A DNA stretch of 64,000 nucleotides from an uncultured bacterium. Its GTDB lineage: Bacteria; Bacillota_I; Bacilli_A; RFN20; CAG-826. The stretch covers positions 310,001 through 374,000 of the forward strand of contig CASFQA010000001.1 in NCBI GenBank assembly GCA_949296775.1, given 5' to 3'. Made by a program: the position numbers and the translations under genes. This document shows, piece after piece, positions 37,584-44,782 of this stretch; position 1 is the first letter of the stretch, and every line of letters begins with the position of its first letter. A model generated the notes under the pieces. The model searched no databases and had not been told where the DNA came from. It saw only the letters and a list, made by a program, of their open reading frames with translations.

Positions 37584-37967
37584 TCAGCCTTTCCCAATTC
37601 GGACAGCCGGTACACCTTTTTCCTCGGAAATCGTGTATATCCGATTGGGTTTTACGTAGATTTTGCGGAAATCTTCTTGATATTCCGTCGGTTTATAGCG
37701 GTCTTTTTGTATGACGTTATTTAGCAGCCAGTGTTTGATGCAAATTACGCCATCGTCAAATCTGATGACGAAGGAATTACGTTCTAATTCATCGAGCGTC
37801 ATTTTCTTGGCGGAGATCGACTTTCTGACGCTTTCGAAATTCGAGCAGAATCCGTCATCATCAGCCTCCATGCAAAGCTGCAGATAAAGGGATTGGGCGG
37901 CGAAAGACATGCCCTTAAAGGCATCAGAGCAAATCACCGACTTGCTGAACATCCTTCTCTGGGCCAT
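37584..37967 (-). CDS. Phage-type replication protein (replisome organizer N-terminus)
   Basis: 127 residues. The start RRMFSKSVICSDAFKGMSF followed by AAQSLYLQL, DDDGFCSNF and IKHWLLNNVIQKDRYKPT is the pattern of a widespread Firmicutes prophage DNA-replication protein, here only the N-terminal winged-helix part. It is thought to bind the origin and recruit host DnaB/DnaI machinery. AGGAGGGGAAGTAAT ribosome site. Adjacent to the iteron-bearing gap. Confidence 0.75.
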   Translation of the reverse strand: MAQRRMFSKSVICSDAFKGMSFAAQSLYLQLCMEADDDGFCSNFESVRKSISAKKMTLDELERNSFVIRFDDGVICIKHWLLNNVIQKDRYKPTEYQEDFRKIYVKPNRIYTISEEKGVPAVRIGKG

Positions 37968-37968
37968 A

Positions 37969-38124
37969 TTACTTCCCCTCCTCTCCGAGCATCAGGTCGA
38001 TCTCAATAAGCTTGTCCGAAAGCAGGTCGAAGACGACCCGGTCGACCGTCTTGCCGACCTTCTTAGCGTATTCGTTGAGTCGGCCGATCCAGTAGCCGCT
38101 CATGGAAACAGTTAGGTCCTTCAT
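37969..38124 (-). CDS. Small ribbon-helix-helix-like protein
   Basis: 51 residues with GGAGGAGTATTTCAG before the ATG. One strand (DLTVSMSG) and two helices (YWIGRLNEYAKKVG and VDRVVFDLLSDKL) suggest an Arc/CopG-type DNA-binding fold. Its ATG overlaps the upstream stop (ATGA), and it ends one base before the replication gene start. Confidence 0.6.
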   Translation of the reverse strand: MKDLTVSMSGYWIGRLNEYAKKVGKTVDRVVFDLLSDKLIEIDLMLGEEGK

Positions 38125-38435
38125 CTGAAATACTCCTCCAAATCCAATTGGTCCTGAATTGCCGTCTCGCCGAGCCCCTCATCCGGCGGGAAGCGTCGCT
38201 CGATGCTTGAGCCCAGCGAAAGGCTCACCGCCTCGTTGCCGAGGTCCATCGAGGCCGAATCCAGCGAGTTGCGGATCGGGGCGATGCAGCCCTCGATCTC
38301 TCGAAAGAGCTCGACGTCATCGCCTTGTTGCTTAAGGCCGTAACGGCGGACTCTATCCAGCTTGGCGATCGCCTTATCGGTCAGCCTGGCGGCCTGCTTG
38401 ATCAGCCGCGCCGCCTTCCTCGCGTTCTTTTTCAT
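38121..38435 (-). CDS. Early-region hypothetical protein
   Basis: 104 residues; basic N-terminal helix (MKKNARKAARLIKQAARLTD) and acidic helical C-terminus. No family recognised. Overlaps both neighbours by four bases or fewer, part of a tightly coupled early operon from about 41129 down to 35978. Confidence 0.6.
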   Translation of the reverse strand: MKKNARKAARLIKQAARLTDKAIAKLDRVRRYGLKQQGDDVELFREIEGCIAPIRNSLDSASMDLGNEAVSLSLGSSIERRFPPDEGLGETAIQDQLDLEEYFR

Positions 38436-38749
38436 ATCCCTGCCCCCCAGCGGTCGAACCGCTTGGCTTCCGCCTTGGCCTTCTTGGCGGTCTTGGGCGA
38501 GAGGAAGCGCTTGAGCTCGCCCTTCTTGGCCTTGCCCCGCTCATTGGAGGAGCAAACAAGCCTCCATCCGTATCCCTCGACCCGGGGGTCGAACCAAACC
38601 TCTGCCCTGGTCAAGTTCCAGTTGAACCTCCTCGAGGCCATGATGAGGGCGGTCTCGATTTCGTCCTCGAGAGAGTCGGACCAAACGGTAATCGGCATCG
38701 GGTCTCCGTCGAGATGGAGGATGACCTGAAACTCGCACGGGCGCCTCAT
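38432..38749 (-). CDS. Early-region hypothetical protein
   Basis: 105 residues. N-terminal mixed alpha/beta part (FQVILHLDGDPMPITVWSDS) and a Lys/Ala-rich basic C-terminal helix, possibly nucleic acid binding. ATGA overlap with both neighbours. No family recognised. Confidence 0.6.
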   Translation of the reverse strand: MRRPCEFQVILHLDGDPMPITVWSDSLEDEIETALIMASRRFNWNLTRAEVWFDPRVEGYGWRLVCSSNERGKAKKGELKRFLSPKTAKKAKAEAKRFDRWGAGI

Positions 38750-39309
38750 TGCTCGCCCTCCCAGTCCGTCTCCCGGACGATCCGCAGCAGTTCGGCCAAA
38801 TCGGTGCGGCGCGGGACCTTGACCTTGACCGGCTCCGCGAATTTCCCGAAAGCCCTCCGCCTGACCGCCAAGTATCTGCGCGCCTCATCGTAGGTCAGAA
38901 ACGGGCCGTGATCGTAGTTGATCGCCCAGTAGCTATGCAGGTAACGGATCCAAACCCGGTCTTCCTTCGACGATTCGATTCGATGTCGCCTCATTAGGCC
39001 GATGACGTCGTCGACGGTCTTGCAATCGGCCAATTCTCCCTCGAACCCCAGCTCCTCGGCATCCTCCTCCAGCTGCTCTTTCATGAGATCGATGTCCTCA
39101 TCGGCGTACTCGACCCCGTCGTATCCGTCGATGAGGATCATCCCCACGCAGTCCTCGGGGTCGGAGTTGTCGTAGTATCGGAGTTCTTCGATCATGTAGG
39201 CCTTCTGCTCGACCTCGCCCATCTCGTCCAGCTCCGGGAAGTAGCCCTCGCAGTCTTTCTCGATCCGCTCCCGAAGCTCCTTCAGGAACTCAATTTGCTG
39301 TTTCCTCAT
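38746..39309 (-). CDS. Acidic early protein
   Basis: 187 residues with AGGAGGTAAAACC. A strongly acidic first half contains FPELDEMGEVEQKAY, also present in the protein at 36591 (FPEWDEMGEAEQRAY). The C-terminal half is basic and aromatic (RVWIRYLHSYWAINYDHGPF). No family recognised; a shared binding module in two early proteins is implied. Confidence 0.6.
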   Translation of the reverse strand: MRKQQIEFLKELRERIEKDCEGYFPELDEMGEVEQKAYMIEELRYYDNSDPEDCVGMILIDGYDGVEYADEDIDLMKEQLEEDAEELGFEGELADCKTVDDVIGLMRRHRIESSKEDRVWIRYLHSYWAINYDHGPFLTYDEARRYLAVRRRAFGKFAEPVKVKVPRRTDLAELLRIVRETDWEGEQ

Positions 39310-39314
39310 TGGTT

Positions 39315-39524
39315 TTACCTCCTGAACAGCCTTTTAATCACCCGACTTAACCTCGGGGCCGGTATCCCGACGGCCAATACTTCGTCGGCCTTCCTCCCGG
39401 CGTTGGGGTTGATGGCCCGATTGGCCTCGACCGGGATGAGCAAATAGCAGCCGACCATCTTCCCCCGCGAATAGATCGGGCTGGCTTTGAGGACGCCCCA
39501 CTTGTAGGTATCGGCGTACCACAT
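39315..39524 (-). CDS. Small early protein
   Basis: 69 residues. Start 39524 is chosen for GAGGAGGGG and for the overlap with the upstream stop (TGATG). Beta-rich (GCYLLIPVEANRAI) with a basic C-terminus. No family recognised. Confidence 0.55.
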   Translation of the reverse strand: MWYADTYKWGVLKASPIYSRGKMVGCYLLIPVEANRAINPNAGRKADEVLAVGIPAPRLSRVIKRLFRR

Positions 39525-39811
39525 CACCACCCCTCCTCGAATTGGTCGAGCCAATTGGCCCAGAGCTTACCGAAGTCCTTGAGGCTTATGCATCGCGGGT
39601 TGAGCCCTTTGCATTCCTCCCTCGGATCGATGACCTCGAGGTAAGGGTAGGTGTGGTCCTCCATGATCACGACTCTGATAACCTCGCATCGTTGCTTCCT
39701 TAAGCCCCACCGGTTGACCAAGACCGTCGCCTTGAACCCCATGGGGATCTCGCTAATCGGGATTCCGATGGCCCAGTCCCAATAGTCCTGTTTTTCTTTT
39801 CTTAATGGCAT
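39524..39811 (-). CDS. Small early protein
   Basis: 95 residues from the ATG with AAGGAGGGCGAAAG; a longer frame lacks a site. Beta-rich middle (FKATVLVNRWGLRKQRCEVI) and C-terminal helix. No family recognised. Confidence 0.58.
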   Translation of the reverse strand: MPLRKEKQDYWDWAIGIPISEIPMGFKATVLVNRWGLRKQRCEVIRVVIMEDHTYPYLEVIDPREECKGLNPRCISLKDFGKLWANWLDQFEEGW

Positions 39812-39871
39812 CTTTCGCCCTCCTTCGCCCTTCACGTTTGCTTTTCTCCTTGGCTTTGTTAGAATGTGGCA

Positions 39872-39950
39872 AGAAAAGACGGGTCAGCCGTCTCTGGTGG
39901 CTGCGAAAATTCCACCAGTTGCCCTGTAAAAGGGCCTTTTCTTTTTTTGG
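39872..39950 (+). ncRNA. Structured plus-strand RNA in the early region
   Basis: Three consecutive stems: GACGG/CCGTC (39878-39892), CTGGTGG/CCACCAG (39894-39918), and GCCCT-GTAAA-AGGGC (39921-39935) followed by a long T-rich tail. A -10 TAGAAT lies at 39860-39865 with a poor -35. It ends at the stop codon of the convergent gene at 39954, the same geometry as the SB-paired RNAs. Confidence 0.55.
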
Positions 39951-39953
39951 TCA

Positions 39954-40280
39954 TCATCCGACCTCGAACTCCCCGGAAAGCCAATCGACCGCCTCGCTGA
40001 GCGTCGGGAATTCCTCGACCCAGGCGAAGCCGTCGCTGTTGTCGATGGCGACGTAGCCACGATCGGACAGCACGTGACGCTTCGACTGCCTTAGGAACGC
40101 CCTGAGCTTGCCCTCATCGTAGAAGGTGTGGACGGATGACGTCTTAAGGTCGAGGGCGGCGCTGAAGGGGAGGACGAAGAGCCCCCTAGGCTCCAGTATC
40201 CGGATGACCTTGTCGGCGAATTCCTCCCCGACGATCCGGATGCCCTGCTTCCGCATCTTGTCGAAAGTGAATATGTCCAT
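39954..40280 (-). CDS. Small early protein
   Basis: 108 residues; start 40280 fixed by AAGGAGGAATAAGG. Alternating strands and helices (FTFDKMRKQGIRIVGEEFAD, GYVAIDNSDGFAWVEEFPTL) suggest a compact alpha/beta domain. No family recognised. Confidence 0.6.
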   Translation of the reverse strand: MDIFTFDKMRKQGIRIVGEEFADKVIRILEPRGLFVLPFSAALDLKTSSVHTFYDEGKLRAFLRQSKRHVLSDRGYVAIDNSDGFAWVEEFPTLSEAVDWLSGEFEVG

Positions 40281-40282
40281 CC

Positions 40283-40417
40283 TTATTCCTCCTTCTGCCC
40301 GCCGATGGCCTTGGTCATGGCGTCGACCAGCCAGGCGAAGGCCTCGAAGTCCTTCGAACGGCCGGTATAGGCTTGGCACAGCCTCTCCAGTTCGTCGTTG
40401 AGCCTTTGCTTGTCCAT
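40283..40417 (-). CDS. 44-residue early peptide
   Basis: Helical, acidic/basic mixed. The ATG at 40417 has AGGAGG at seven bases; an ATG two codons earlier (40423) overlaps the upstream stop but is too close to the ribosome site. Part of the coupled early operon. Confidence 0.5.
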   Translation of the reverse strand: MDKQRLNDELERLCQAYTGRSKDFEAFAWLVDAMTKAIGGQKEE

Positions 40418-40419
40418 GC

Positions 40420-40602
40420 TCATCCCTCCTTTCTGTCCAATGAGACCATCACGTAGCCGGGCTTGATGCCTGGGAAGTCAGCCCGGTCATAAATGGCGTC
40501 GATTACGTATAGTCCCCGATTCTCGCCGCCCTTGACCGCGACCTCATCCCCGATGCCTGGGCAATCCCAATGCCCGAAGTCGGTCTCCATTAGCCTGATC
40601 AT
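40420..40602 (-). CDS. 60-residue early protein
   Basis: Small beta-rich protein (GDEVAVKGGENRGLYVIDAI, then GYVMVSLDRKEG), possibly an SH3-like barrel, related in pattern to the middle of the 87-residue protein at 36331. ATGA overlap with the gene upstream. Confidence 0.55.
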   Translation of the reverse strand: MIRLMETDFGHWDCPGIGDEVAVKGGENRGLYVIDAIYDRADFPGIKPGYVMVSLDRKEG

Positions 40603-40892
40603 TGCCCGTTCCTCTTAAGCAGCTGCTCCCGTTTGAAGCGGAGCTCTTCCAGATTGGCGAGCTCTTCCTTCAAGGTGGTCCCACAGCATCGGCAAAGCGA
40701 CGCGGGCGTGATCCGGTTGGTCAATATGCCTGCTTGACCGTCAAACTCATCGCGGCATATCCGCATGATCTCGCTGGCCTTGCTCTTCTTGCACCCAACG
40801 AGGATGCAGACGTCGGTCGTGTCGAGGCCAAGCTTGCATAGCAGGTTCCGTTTGAGTTCGGGAGAAATGGTTAACATGATGTCGTCGGTCAT
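40599..40892 (-). CDS. Putative helix-turn-helix/excisionase-like protein
   Basis: 97 residues. The central DVCILVGCKKSKASEIMRIC is a helix-turn-helix-like pattern seen in small phage and ICE regulators of the excisionase type, followed by a Cys pair (CRCC) and a basic coiled tail. First gene after the Cro-like regulator, a normal place for a directionality factor. GAGG site overlaps an operator at 40894-40908. Confidence 0.5.
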   Translation of the reverse strand: MTDDIMLTISPELKRNLLCKLGLDTTDVCILVGCKKSKASEIMRICRDEFDGQAGILTNRITPASLCRCCGTTLKEELANLEELRFKREQLLKRNGQ

Positions 40893-40893
40893 A

Positions 40894-40908
40894 TTGCGTT
40901 TACCTCAA
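40894..40908. promoter_or_regulatory. CI/Cro operator O3
   Basis: TTGCGTTTACCTCAA, one change from the 15-base dyad TTG-N-GTT-N-AAC-N-CAA found at 41145. It overlaps the end of the Cro-like gene and the ribosome site of the next gene. Confidence 0.6.
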
Positions 40909-41129
40909 TTTTTATTCGAAAAGAAAATCCGTACAATTTCTTGTGCGTCATGTTCTATTCCCAAAAGAACTGTAGCTTTACGAGCTTTTTCAATCGACCA
41001 ACCGCATTTTCCTGATAAAAGATTCAGCATTTGCGTATAAGAACAGCCAAACACGCTCGCGAAATTCTGAATTGTTTTATACTTTTCGATAATCTTACCT
41101 CTTAACGCTGCGTTGTTTATGCATGTCAT
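40905..41129 (-). CDS. Cro-like repressor
   Basis: 74 residues. ALRGKIIEKYKTIQNFASVF then GCSYTQMLNLLSG is a helix-turn-helix of the small Firmicutes-phage Cro family, ending in IVRIFF typical of these proteins. Divergent from the CI-like gene; GGAGG site. Promoter on the minus strand: -35 TTGCGT (41191-41196), 17-base spacer, -10 TACAAT (41168-41173). It starts the early operon. Confidence 0.78.
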   Translation of the reverse strand: MTCINNAALRGKIIEKYKTIQNFASVFGCSYTQMLNLLSGKCGWSIEKARKATVLLGIEHDAQEIVRIFFSNKN

Positions 41130-41144
41130 CTTGCTTTCCTCCAG

Positions 41145-41159
41145 TTGCGTTTAACTCAA
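41145..41159. promoter_or_regulatory. CI/Cro operator O1 (perfect dyad)
   Basis: TTGCGTTTAACTCAA is a dyad of form TTG-N-GTT-N-AAC-N-CAA. It sits between the Cro promoter and the Cro ATG. Confidence 0.7.
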
Positions 41160-41167
41160 CTGCTGAC

Positions 41168-41254
41168 ATTGTAATAGGTAAGAAAACCAAACGCAAGAAA
41201 TAATTGCTTTAAACTCAATTCTAAGTTGCGTTACACGCCTTTTTCCGGTAATAT
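41168..41254. promoter_or_regulatory. Divergent CI/Cro promoters with operators
   Basis: Minus: TTGCGT (41191-41196) and TACAAT (41168-41173), 17-base spacer. Plus: TTGCGT (41226-41231) and TAATAT (41249-41254), 17-base spacer. A second operator TTGCTTTAAACTCAA lies between at 41204-41218, and half-sites TTGCGTT overlap both -35 boxes, so each promoter carries its own repressor contact. Confidence 0.7.
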
Positions 41255-41275
41255 TATAGGTGGGAGGTCTTTCTT

Positions 41276-41608
41276 ATGCCGGATCAGAAGTTCGCCTCTA
41301 GGTTTAAAACGGCTCTTCAACTATCGGGATTAAAGCAAAAAGAATTGGCTCAAATCCTCGGCGTTCACCCCTCTAATATCACCAGATATAAAGAAGGGAA
41401 ATATGTTCCTGACAATCTGCAGGATATCGCAAAAATTGCCAAGGCTTTAGGCGTTAATCCTGCATGGTTGGCCGGAATGACGGACGAAGACAAAATCGTT
41501 GAACTTAGTCCAGAAGATGTCTTAAGGAACAAGATCGAGACATATCTTGACGATTTCGATGAACAAAAGCTCTCCAAGATATTGACCTTCATCGAACAAA
41601 TTCTTTGA
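41276..41608 (+). CDS. CI-like repressor (short form)
   Basis: 110 residues. N-terminal helix-turn-helix (LKQKELAQILGVHPSNITRY) of the HTH_3 type and NPAWLAGM as in many phage CI proteins. It lacks the S24 autocleavage domain, so induction must use another route. GGGAGG site. Divergent from the Cro-like gene and co-directional with the integrase, 99 bases downstream. Confidence 0.82.
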   Translation: MPDQKFASRFKTALQLSGLKQKELAQILGVHPSNITRYKEGKYVPDNLQDIAKIAKALGVNPAWLAGMTDEDKIVELSPEDVLRNKIETYLDDFDEQKLSKILTFIEQIL

Positions 41609-41707
41609 CAAAAAGCCTCCCCCGCTGCCTGGAAAACAATAGGGAAGGCTCTTGAAGGCGCTATTGCTAGCGCCCTCCGATTATACAGCAAAAAGGAGGA
41701 ATGCATC

Positions 41708-42901
41708 ATGTCCATTCACTGGTCCAAGGAGAAGAAGCAGTTTTTCATCTCCTACAAAGTCACCCTTCCCGACGGCAAAAGGAAAACCGTCTCCATCTAC
41801 AACCCGTCCTGGACAAAGGAAAGGGGGAGGCGCTACCTCGAGCGCATCGAGAAGGCCGTGGTCAACGACGACCGTAGGAAGCGCGCCCTATTGCCGCTCC
41901 CTAAAGGCAAAGACGCCAGGATAGGCGAGCTCGTCGACTCCTGCGTCGAGCAATGGAGGATCGACTACAAGCGCCAGACCGCCTACCACAAGGAGCATAT
42001 CGCGGCCAAATACGTCCTGGGCTATTTCGGGCCCGGCGAGAGGATAAAGGACGCCCTCTCCCCCGAATCCCTTTCCTCGTTCAGGAGGCACGTCTTCGGC
42101 ATCGAGGGCATCAGCCCCAGCTGGAAGAACAAGATCCTCCTCACCTTCCGCGGGATAATCGACCTGGCGGCCGAGCGGGAGATCATACCGTATGAGGCGG
42201 CCATCCGGGCGAAGAAGGTTCTCAAGCCGATGAGCGAGCGCAACCAGTCGTCGAATAAGCTCGCCTTCTGGACCGACGAGGAATGGTCGAGGTTCATCCT
42301 CTCCTTCCGGGCCGACGACCCGTACCGGATGCTCTTCGAGGTCACCTACGTCTGCGGCCTCCGCCTCGGCGAGCTGCTGGCCCTCAAATGGGAGGATTTC
42401 GACCCCGCGGCCAAGACGCTATCGATCAACAAGGCCAGCGACAACTTCGGGAACCTCTCCTCCACGAAGAACGACTCGTCCAACGCCACCGTCTCGCTGC
42501 CCTCCTACCTATCGGAGGCCCTGTCCCAATACCGGCTCGACTTCGCCGGCAACCCGGACGACTGGGTCTTCTTCGCCGGCCACCACGCCAGCCGCACCAC
42601 CGTCCGGCGGGTCATGAAGGAGCACATCGGCGCTTCCGGGGTCCCGTTCATAAAGTTCCATGGCCTCCGCCATTCTTGCGCCTCGCACCTGATCCACGCC
42701 GGGCTGAGCCCGCTTATAGTCAGCAGGCACCTTCGGCACAGCTCGGTCAAGGAGACCCTCGACACCTACGCGCACATCTTCCCCAACGATACGGTCGGCA
42801 TCATGGACGGCTTATTCCCTTCCCAAACGTCAACGGAAAAAGAATGTCCTTCCGAATGTCCTTCTTTTTGTCCTTCTTCCAAACAAAAACCCCCGAACTA
42901 A
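41708..42901 (+). CDS. int: Tyrosine integrase of the element
   Basis: 397 residues. N-terminal arm-binding and core-binding domains, then the catalytic set: Arg in VCGLRLGELLALKW, HGLRH (HxxR), RHSS and the nucleophile Tyr in TYAHIF. AGGAGG precedes the ATG. It lies next to attR in tRNA-Arg. Its last codons are the 12-base repeats (CPSE-CPSF-CPS), so the gene's end doubles as a DNA-binding array. A leader hairpin (GGCGCT/AGCGCC, around 41660) precedes it. Confidence 0.95.
   Translation: MSIHWSKEKKQFFISYKVTLPDGKRKTVSIYNPSWTKERGRRYLERIEKAVVNDDRRKRALLPLPKGKDARIGELVDSCVEQWRIDYKRQTAYHKEHIAAKYVLGYFGPGERIKDALSPESLSSFRRHVFGIEGISPSWKNKILLTFRGIIDLAAEREIIPYEAAIRAKKVLKPMSERNQSSNKLAFWTDEEWSRFILSFRADDPYRMLFEVTYVCGLRLGELLALKWEDFDPAAKTLSINKASDNFGNLSSTKNDSSNATVSLPSYLSEALSQYRLDFAGNPDDWVFFAGHHASRTTVRRVMKEHIGASGVPFIKFHGLRHSCASHLIHAGLSPLIVSRHLRHSSVKETLDTYAHIFPNDTVGIMDGLFPSQTSTEKECPSECPSFCPSSKQKPPN
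42843..42878 (+). repeat. Three tandem 12-base repeats, probable arm sites
   Basis: AATGTCCTTCCG, AATGTCCTTCTT and TTTGTCCTTCTT follow each other without gap inside the integrase 3' end. The first recurs exactly at 20738-20749 near attL. Confidence 0.6.
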
Positions 42902-42936
42902 TCGAGGGGATTTATCCTTTGGCCCGCCCGAGCCGA
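42881..42936. repeat. attR
   Basis: Right copy of the 56-base attachment site. It includes 17 bases of the tRNA-Arg 3' end and brings a replacement terminator hairpin (CCCCCGAACTAATCGAGGGG) for the tRNA, so insertion leaves both tRNA and terminator intact. Confidence 0.93.
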
Positions 42937-42996
42937 CTCGAACGGCTGGCCCACAGCTTAGAAGGCTGTTGCTCTATCCAACTGAGCTACGGGCGG
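42920..42996 (-). tRNA. tRNA-Arg (UCU anticodon)
   Basis: 77 bases with encoded CCA. Acceptor CCGCCCG pairs with CGGGCGG, D arm TAGCTCAGTTGG, anticodon loop CTTCTAA with anticodon TCT, T arm AGCCG-TTCGAGT-CGGCT, discriminator G. Transcribed leftward into the att repeat; its promoter is at 43007-43035. Confidence 0.95.
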
Positions 42997-43006
42997 AGCG
43001 AACCTT

Positions 43007-43035
43007 ATAATAGACTTGATAATCGCCACGGGCAA
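43007..43035 (-). promoter_or_regulatory. tRNA-Arg promoter
   Basis: Minus strand -35 TTGCCC (43030-43035), 17-base spacer, -10 TATTAT (43007-43012), ten bases before the tRNA 5' end. Confidence 0.7.
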
Positions 43036-43112
43036 CGAAAACGAATATCGGAGGCCGAATTCGGCGAAAGCGGATCGATGCAAAATCGACCACCATTGGC
43101 CTTTTTCGGCGA

Positions 43113-44639
43113 TCAATGGCTTGACGAGGAAACGTAATGTCCGCTTTTTTCGGCTAAGGCGACGATTTCCCTGAACTCCTCTTTGTATTTGTCTTTGCCT
43201 AAATAGCTTTCCAGATCGGCTAGCCTATTTAAGACATTGGCCAAGGAAGCCGCCATGGCGTATCGCGATTGGCGAAGCGCCAAAGCGAATTCGGCGACGC
43301 AAGAAGCGAACATCGTATCCTCGCTTTCCCCCTCGTCGCCATTCACCGTGAGCTTAACCTCCTGATCGGCCTTATCGGCGTCTTTGTATCGGATCGCGAC
43401 CTCAGCAAGCGGGCTTTCTTCCTCTTCCCCCGCCATATTCATGGCCAATTCGTAGATCACCGTCACGCAAAGGTTGCTGCCGATCTCCCCGGCGTCTTTT
43501 TCGGAATTGTTGAAATCGTCCTCGGACATCCGCTTCATGTCATAGCCGAGCAGGCGATAGGACGAGACCTTATCCGGATTGAAGCTCACCCCGGCTTTGG
43601 CGTCGTTGGCCACCGCGTAAAGGGTGCCGGAAAGCTCTTCGGTGAACACCTTCTCGGCCTCGAGCTGGGTATCGATGTAGGCGTAGTTGCCGTTCCCGTT
43701 TAGGGCCAGGGTCTGCAGCAGATCGTCCCGGGTATTGCCTAAGCCGACCCCGATGACCGATAAGGCGATGCCGCTTTTGGCTTTGTCTTGGATGAATTCG
43801 GTGAGTTCGTCGGTGTCGGATATCCCGACGTTGAAATCGCCGTCGCTTAAGATGATGACCCGGTTGTTGCCGCTTTCCGCCTTGTATGCTTCGGCTTGCT
43901 CATAAGCGAGCTCCAAGCCATCGGATCCGCTGGTGGAGCCATAGGCGGTGAGGCTGGAAAGGGCTTGCCGGATCTCGGCTTTCCCTTCGCTATTGGCGGG
44001 CGTGCTCCCCAACACCGTCTTGACCCCGCTTGCATAGGTCACGATCGATAAGCGGTCGTTCTCGCCTAATCCGTCGACGAGCTTATTGGCCCCGTATTTA
44101 ACCAGGTCAAGCCGGTTCAACCCTTCGTAGCCATAAACCGCGCTTCCCATCGAGCCGGAGACGTCGACGAGCAAAACGTAATTGGCTTCCCCCGTCGCCT
44201 CCGCCTCCTCGGTCTTGATACCCAAAGTCAAAAGCCGGTGCTCGCTCTCCCAGGGGCAGGAAGACAAATACGCCTTTACCCCGACCCCCTCTCCTTGCGA
44301 GGGCGCCGGGTAATCGTAATCGAAGTAATTGACGAGCTCCTCGAGCCGGACCGAGTCGGGGGAGATTTTCCGGTTCTGGCGGATCTGGTTCCTGACATAG
44401 GAATAACCGGCCGTGTTCCGGTCTAAGGAGAAATAGGAATCCGGGGTCGTGGCCGCCTCGACGAATCCTCGCTCAATCACTTCGTCGTATTGGTAATTCC
44501 CTTCGTCGCCGAAGGGTTGCCCATCTTCTTCCGGGGTGGTGAATCCCCCTTCGTGATAGTTGTCGCTAGGATAGCCGCTGCAGCCGGATAAAGCGACCGT
44601 CAATAAGGCGGCAAGCATCGTCAGGAATCGTTTCTTCAC
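43113..44639 (-). CDS. vWA-domain surface lipoprotein
   Basis: 508 residues from a GTG with GGGAG upstream; the longer open frame has no site. Signal peptide with lipobox ALSGC; then a region YSYVRNQIRQNRKISPDSVR-LEELVNYFDYDYP typical of the YfbK-type von Willebrand proteins; a vWA domain with MIDAS DVSGSMGS and later Thr and Asp residues; and a DUF3520-like C-terminal domain. Probably a metal-dependent adhesion protein on the outer face. Function otherwise unknown. Confidence 0.88.
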   Translation of the reverse strand: MKKRFLTMLAALLTVALSGCSGYPSDNYHEGGFTTPEEDGQPFGDEGNYQYDEVIERGFVEAATTPDSYFSLDRNTAGYSYVRNQIRQNRKISPDSVRLEELVNYFDYDYPAPSQGEGVGVKAYLSSCPWESEHRLLTLGIKTEEAEATGEANYVLLVDVSGSMGSAVYGYEGLNRLDLVKYGANKLVDGLGENDRLSIVTYASGVKTVLGSTPANSEGKAEIRQALSSLTAYGSTSGSDGLELAYEQAEAYKAESGNNRVIILSDGDFNVGISDTDELTEFIQDKAKSGIALSVIGVGLGNTRDDLLQTLALNGNGNYAYIDTQLEAEKVFTEELSGTLYAVANDAKAGVSFNPDKVSSYRLLGYDMKRMSEDDFNNSEKDAGEIGSNLCVTVIYELAMNMAGEEEESPLAEVAIRYKDADKADQEVKLTVNGDEGESEDTMFASCVAEFALALRQSRYAMAASLANVLNRLADLESYLGKDKYKEEFREIVALAEKSGHYVSSSSH

Positions 44640-44782
44640 GTTTTTTTCTCCCACGTTTATCCTATACCATCGCCAAGAAAAAAGAAGGCTTTTTCGATGG
44701 GGGTAAACGGCAAGGTTATGCAAATCTAGCCGAAAAGCGCGCAAAACCTTTCTCTTGCTGACGATAATTTGAAACAGGAGGG

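Larger units (their letters stand above)
20582..42936. mobile_element. 22.3-kb integrated element in tRNA-Arg, inovirus-like
   Basis: The element is bounded by 56-base direct repeats (20582-20637 and 42881-42936, two mismatches). The right copy contains the last 17 bases of tRNA-Arg. It encodes a tyrosine integrase next to the tRNA, a CI/Cro switch, a phage-type replication protein and about 17 small early genes. The left two thirds hold a membrane ATPase, a pIII-like surface protein, five Ig-like membrane proteins, six small basic proteins and about ten plus-strand structured RNAs. No terminase, portal, icosahedral capsid or tail gene was recognised. Integration and lysogeny functions are clear; the filamentous-phage interpretation is inferred from the ATPase and surface-protein architecture. 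Confidence 0.85.
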
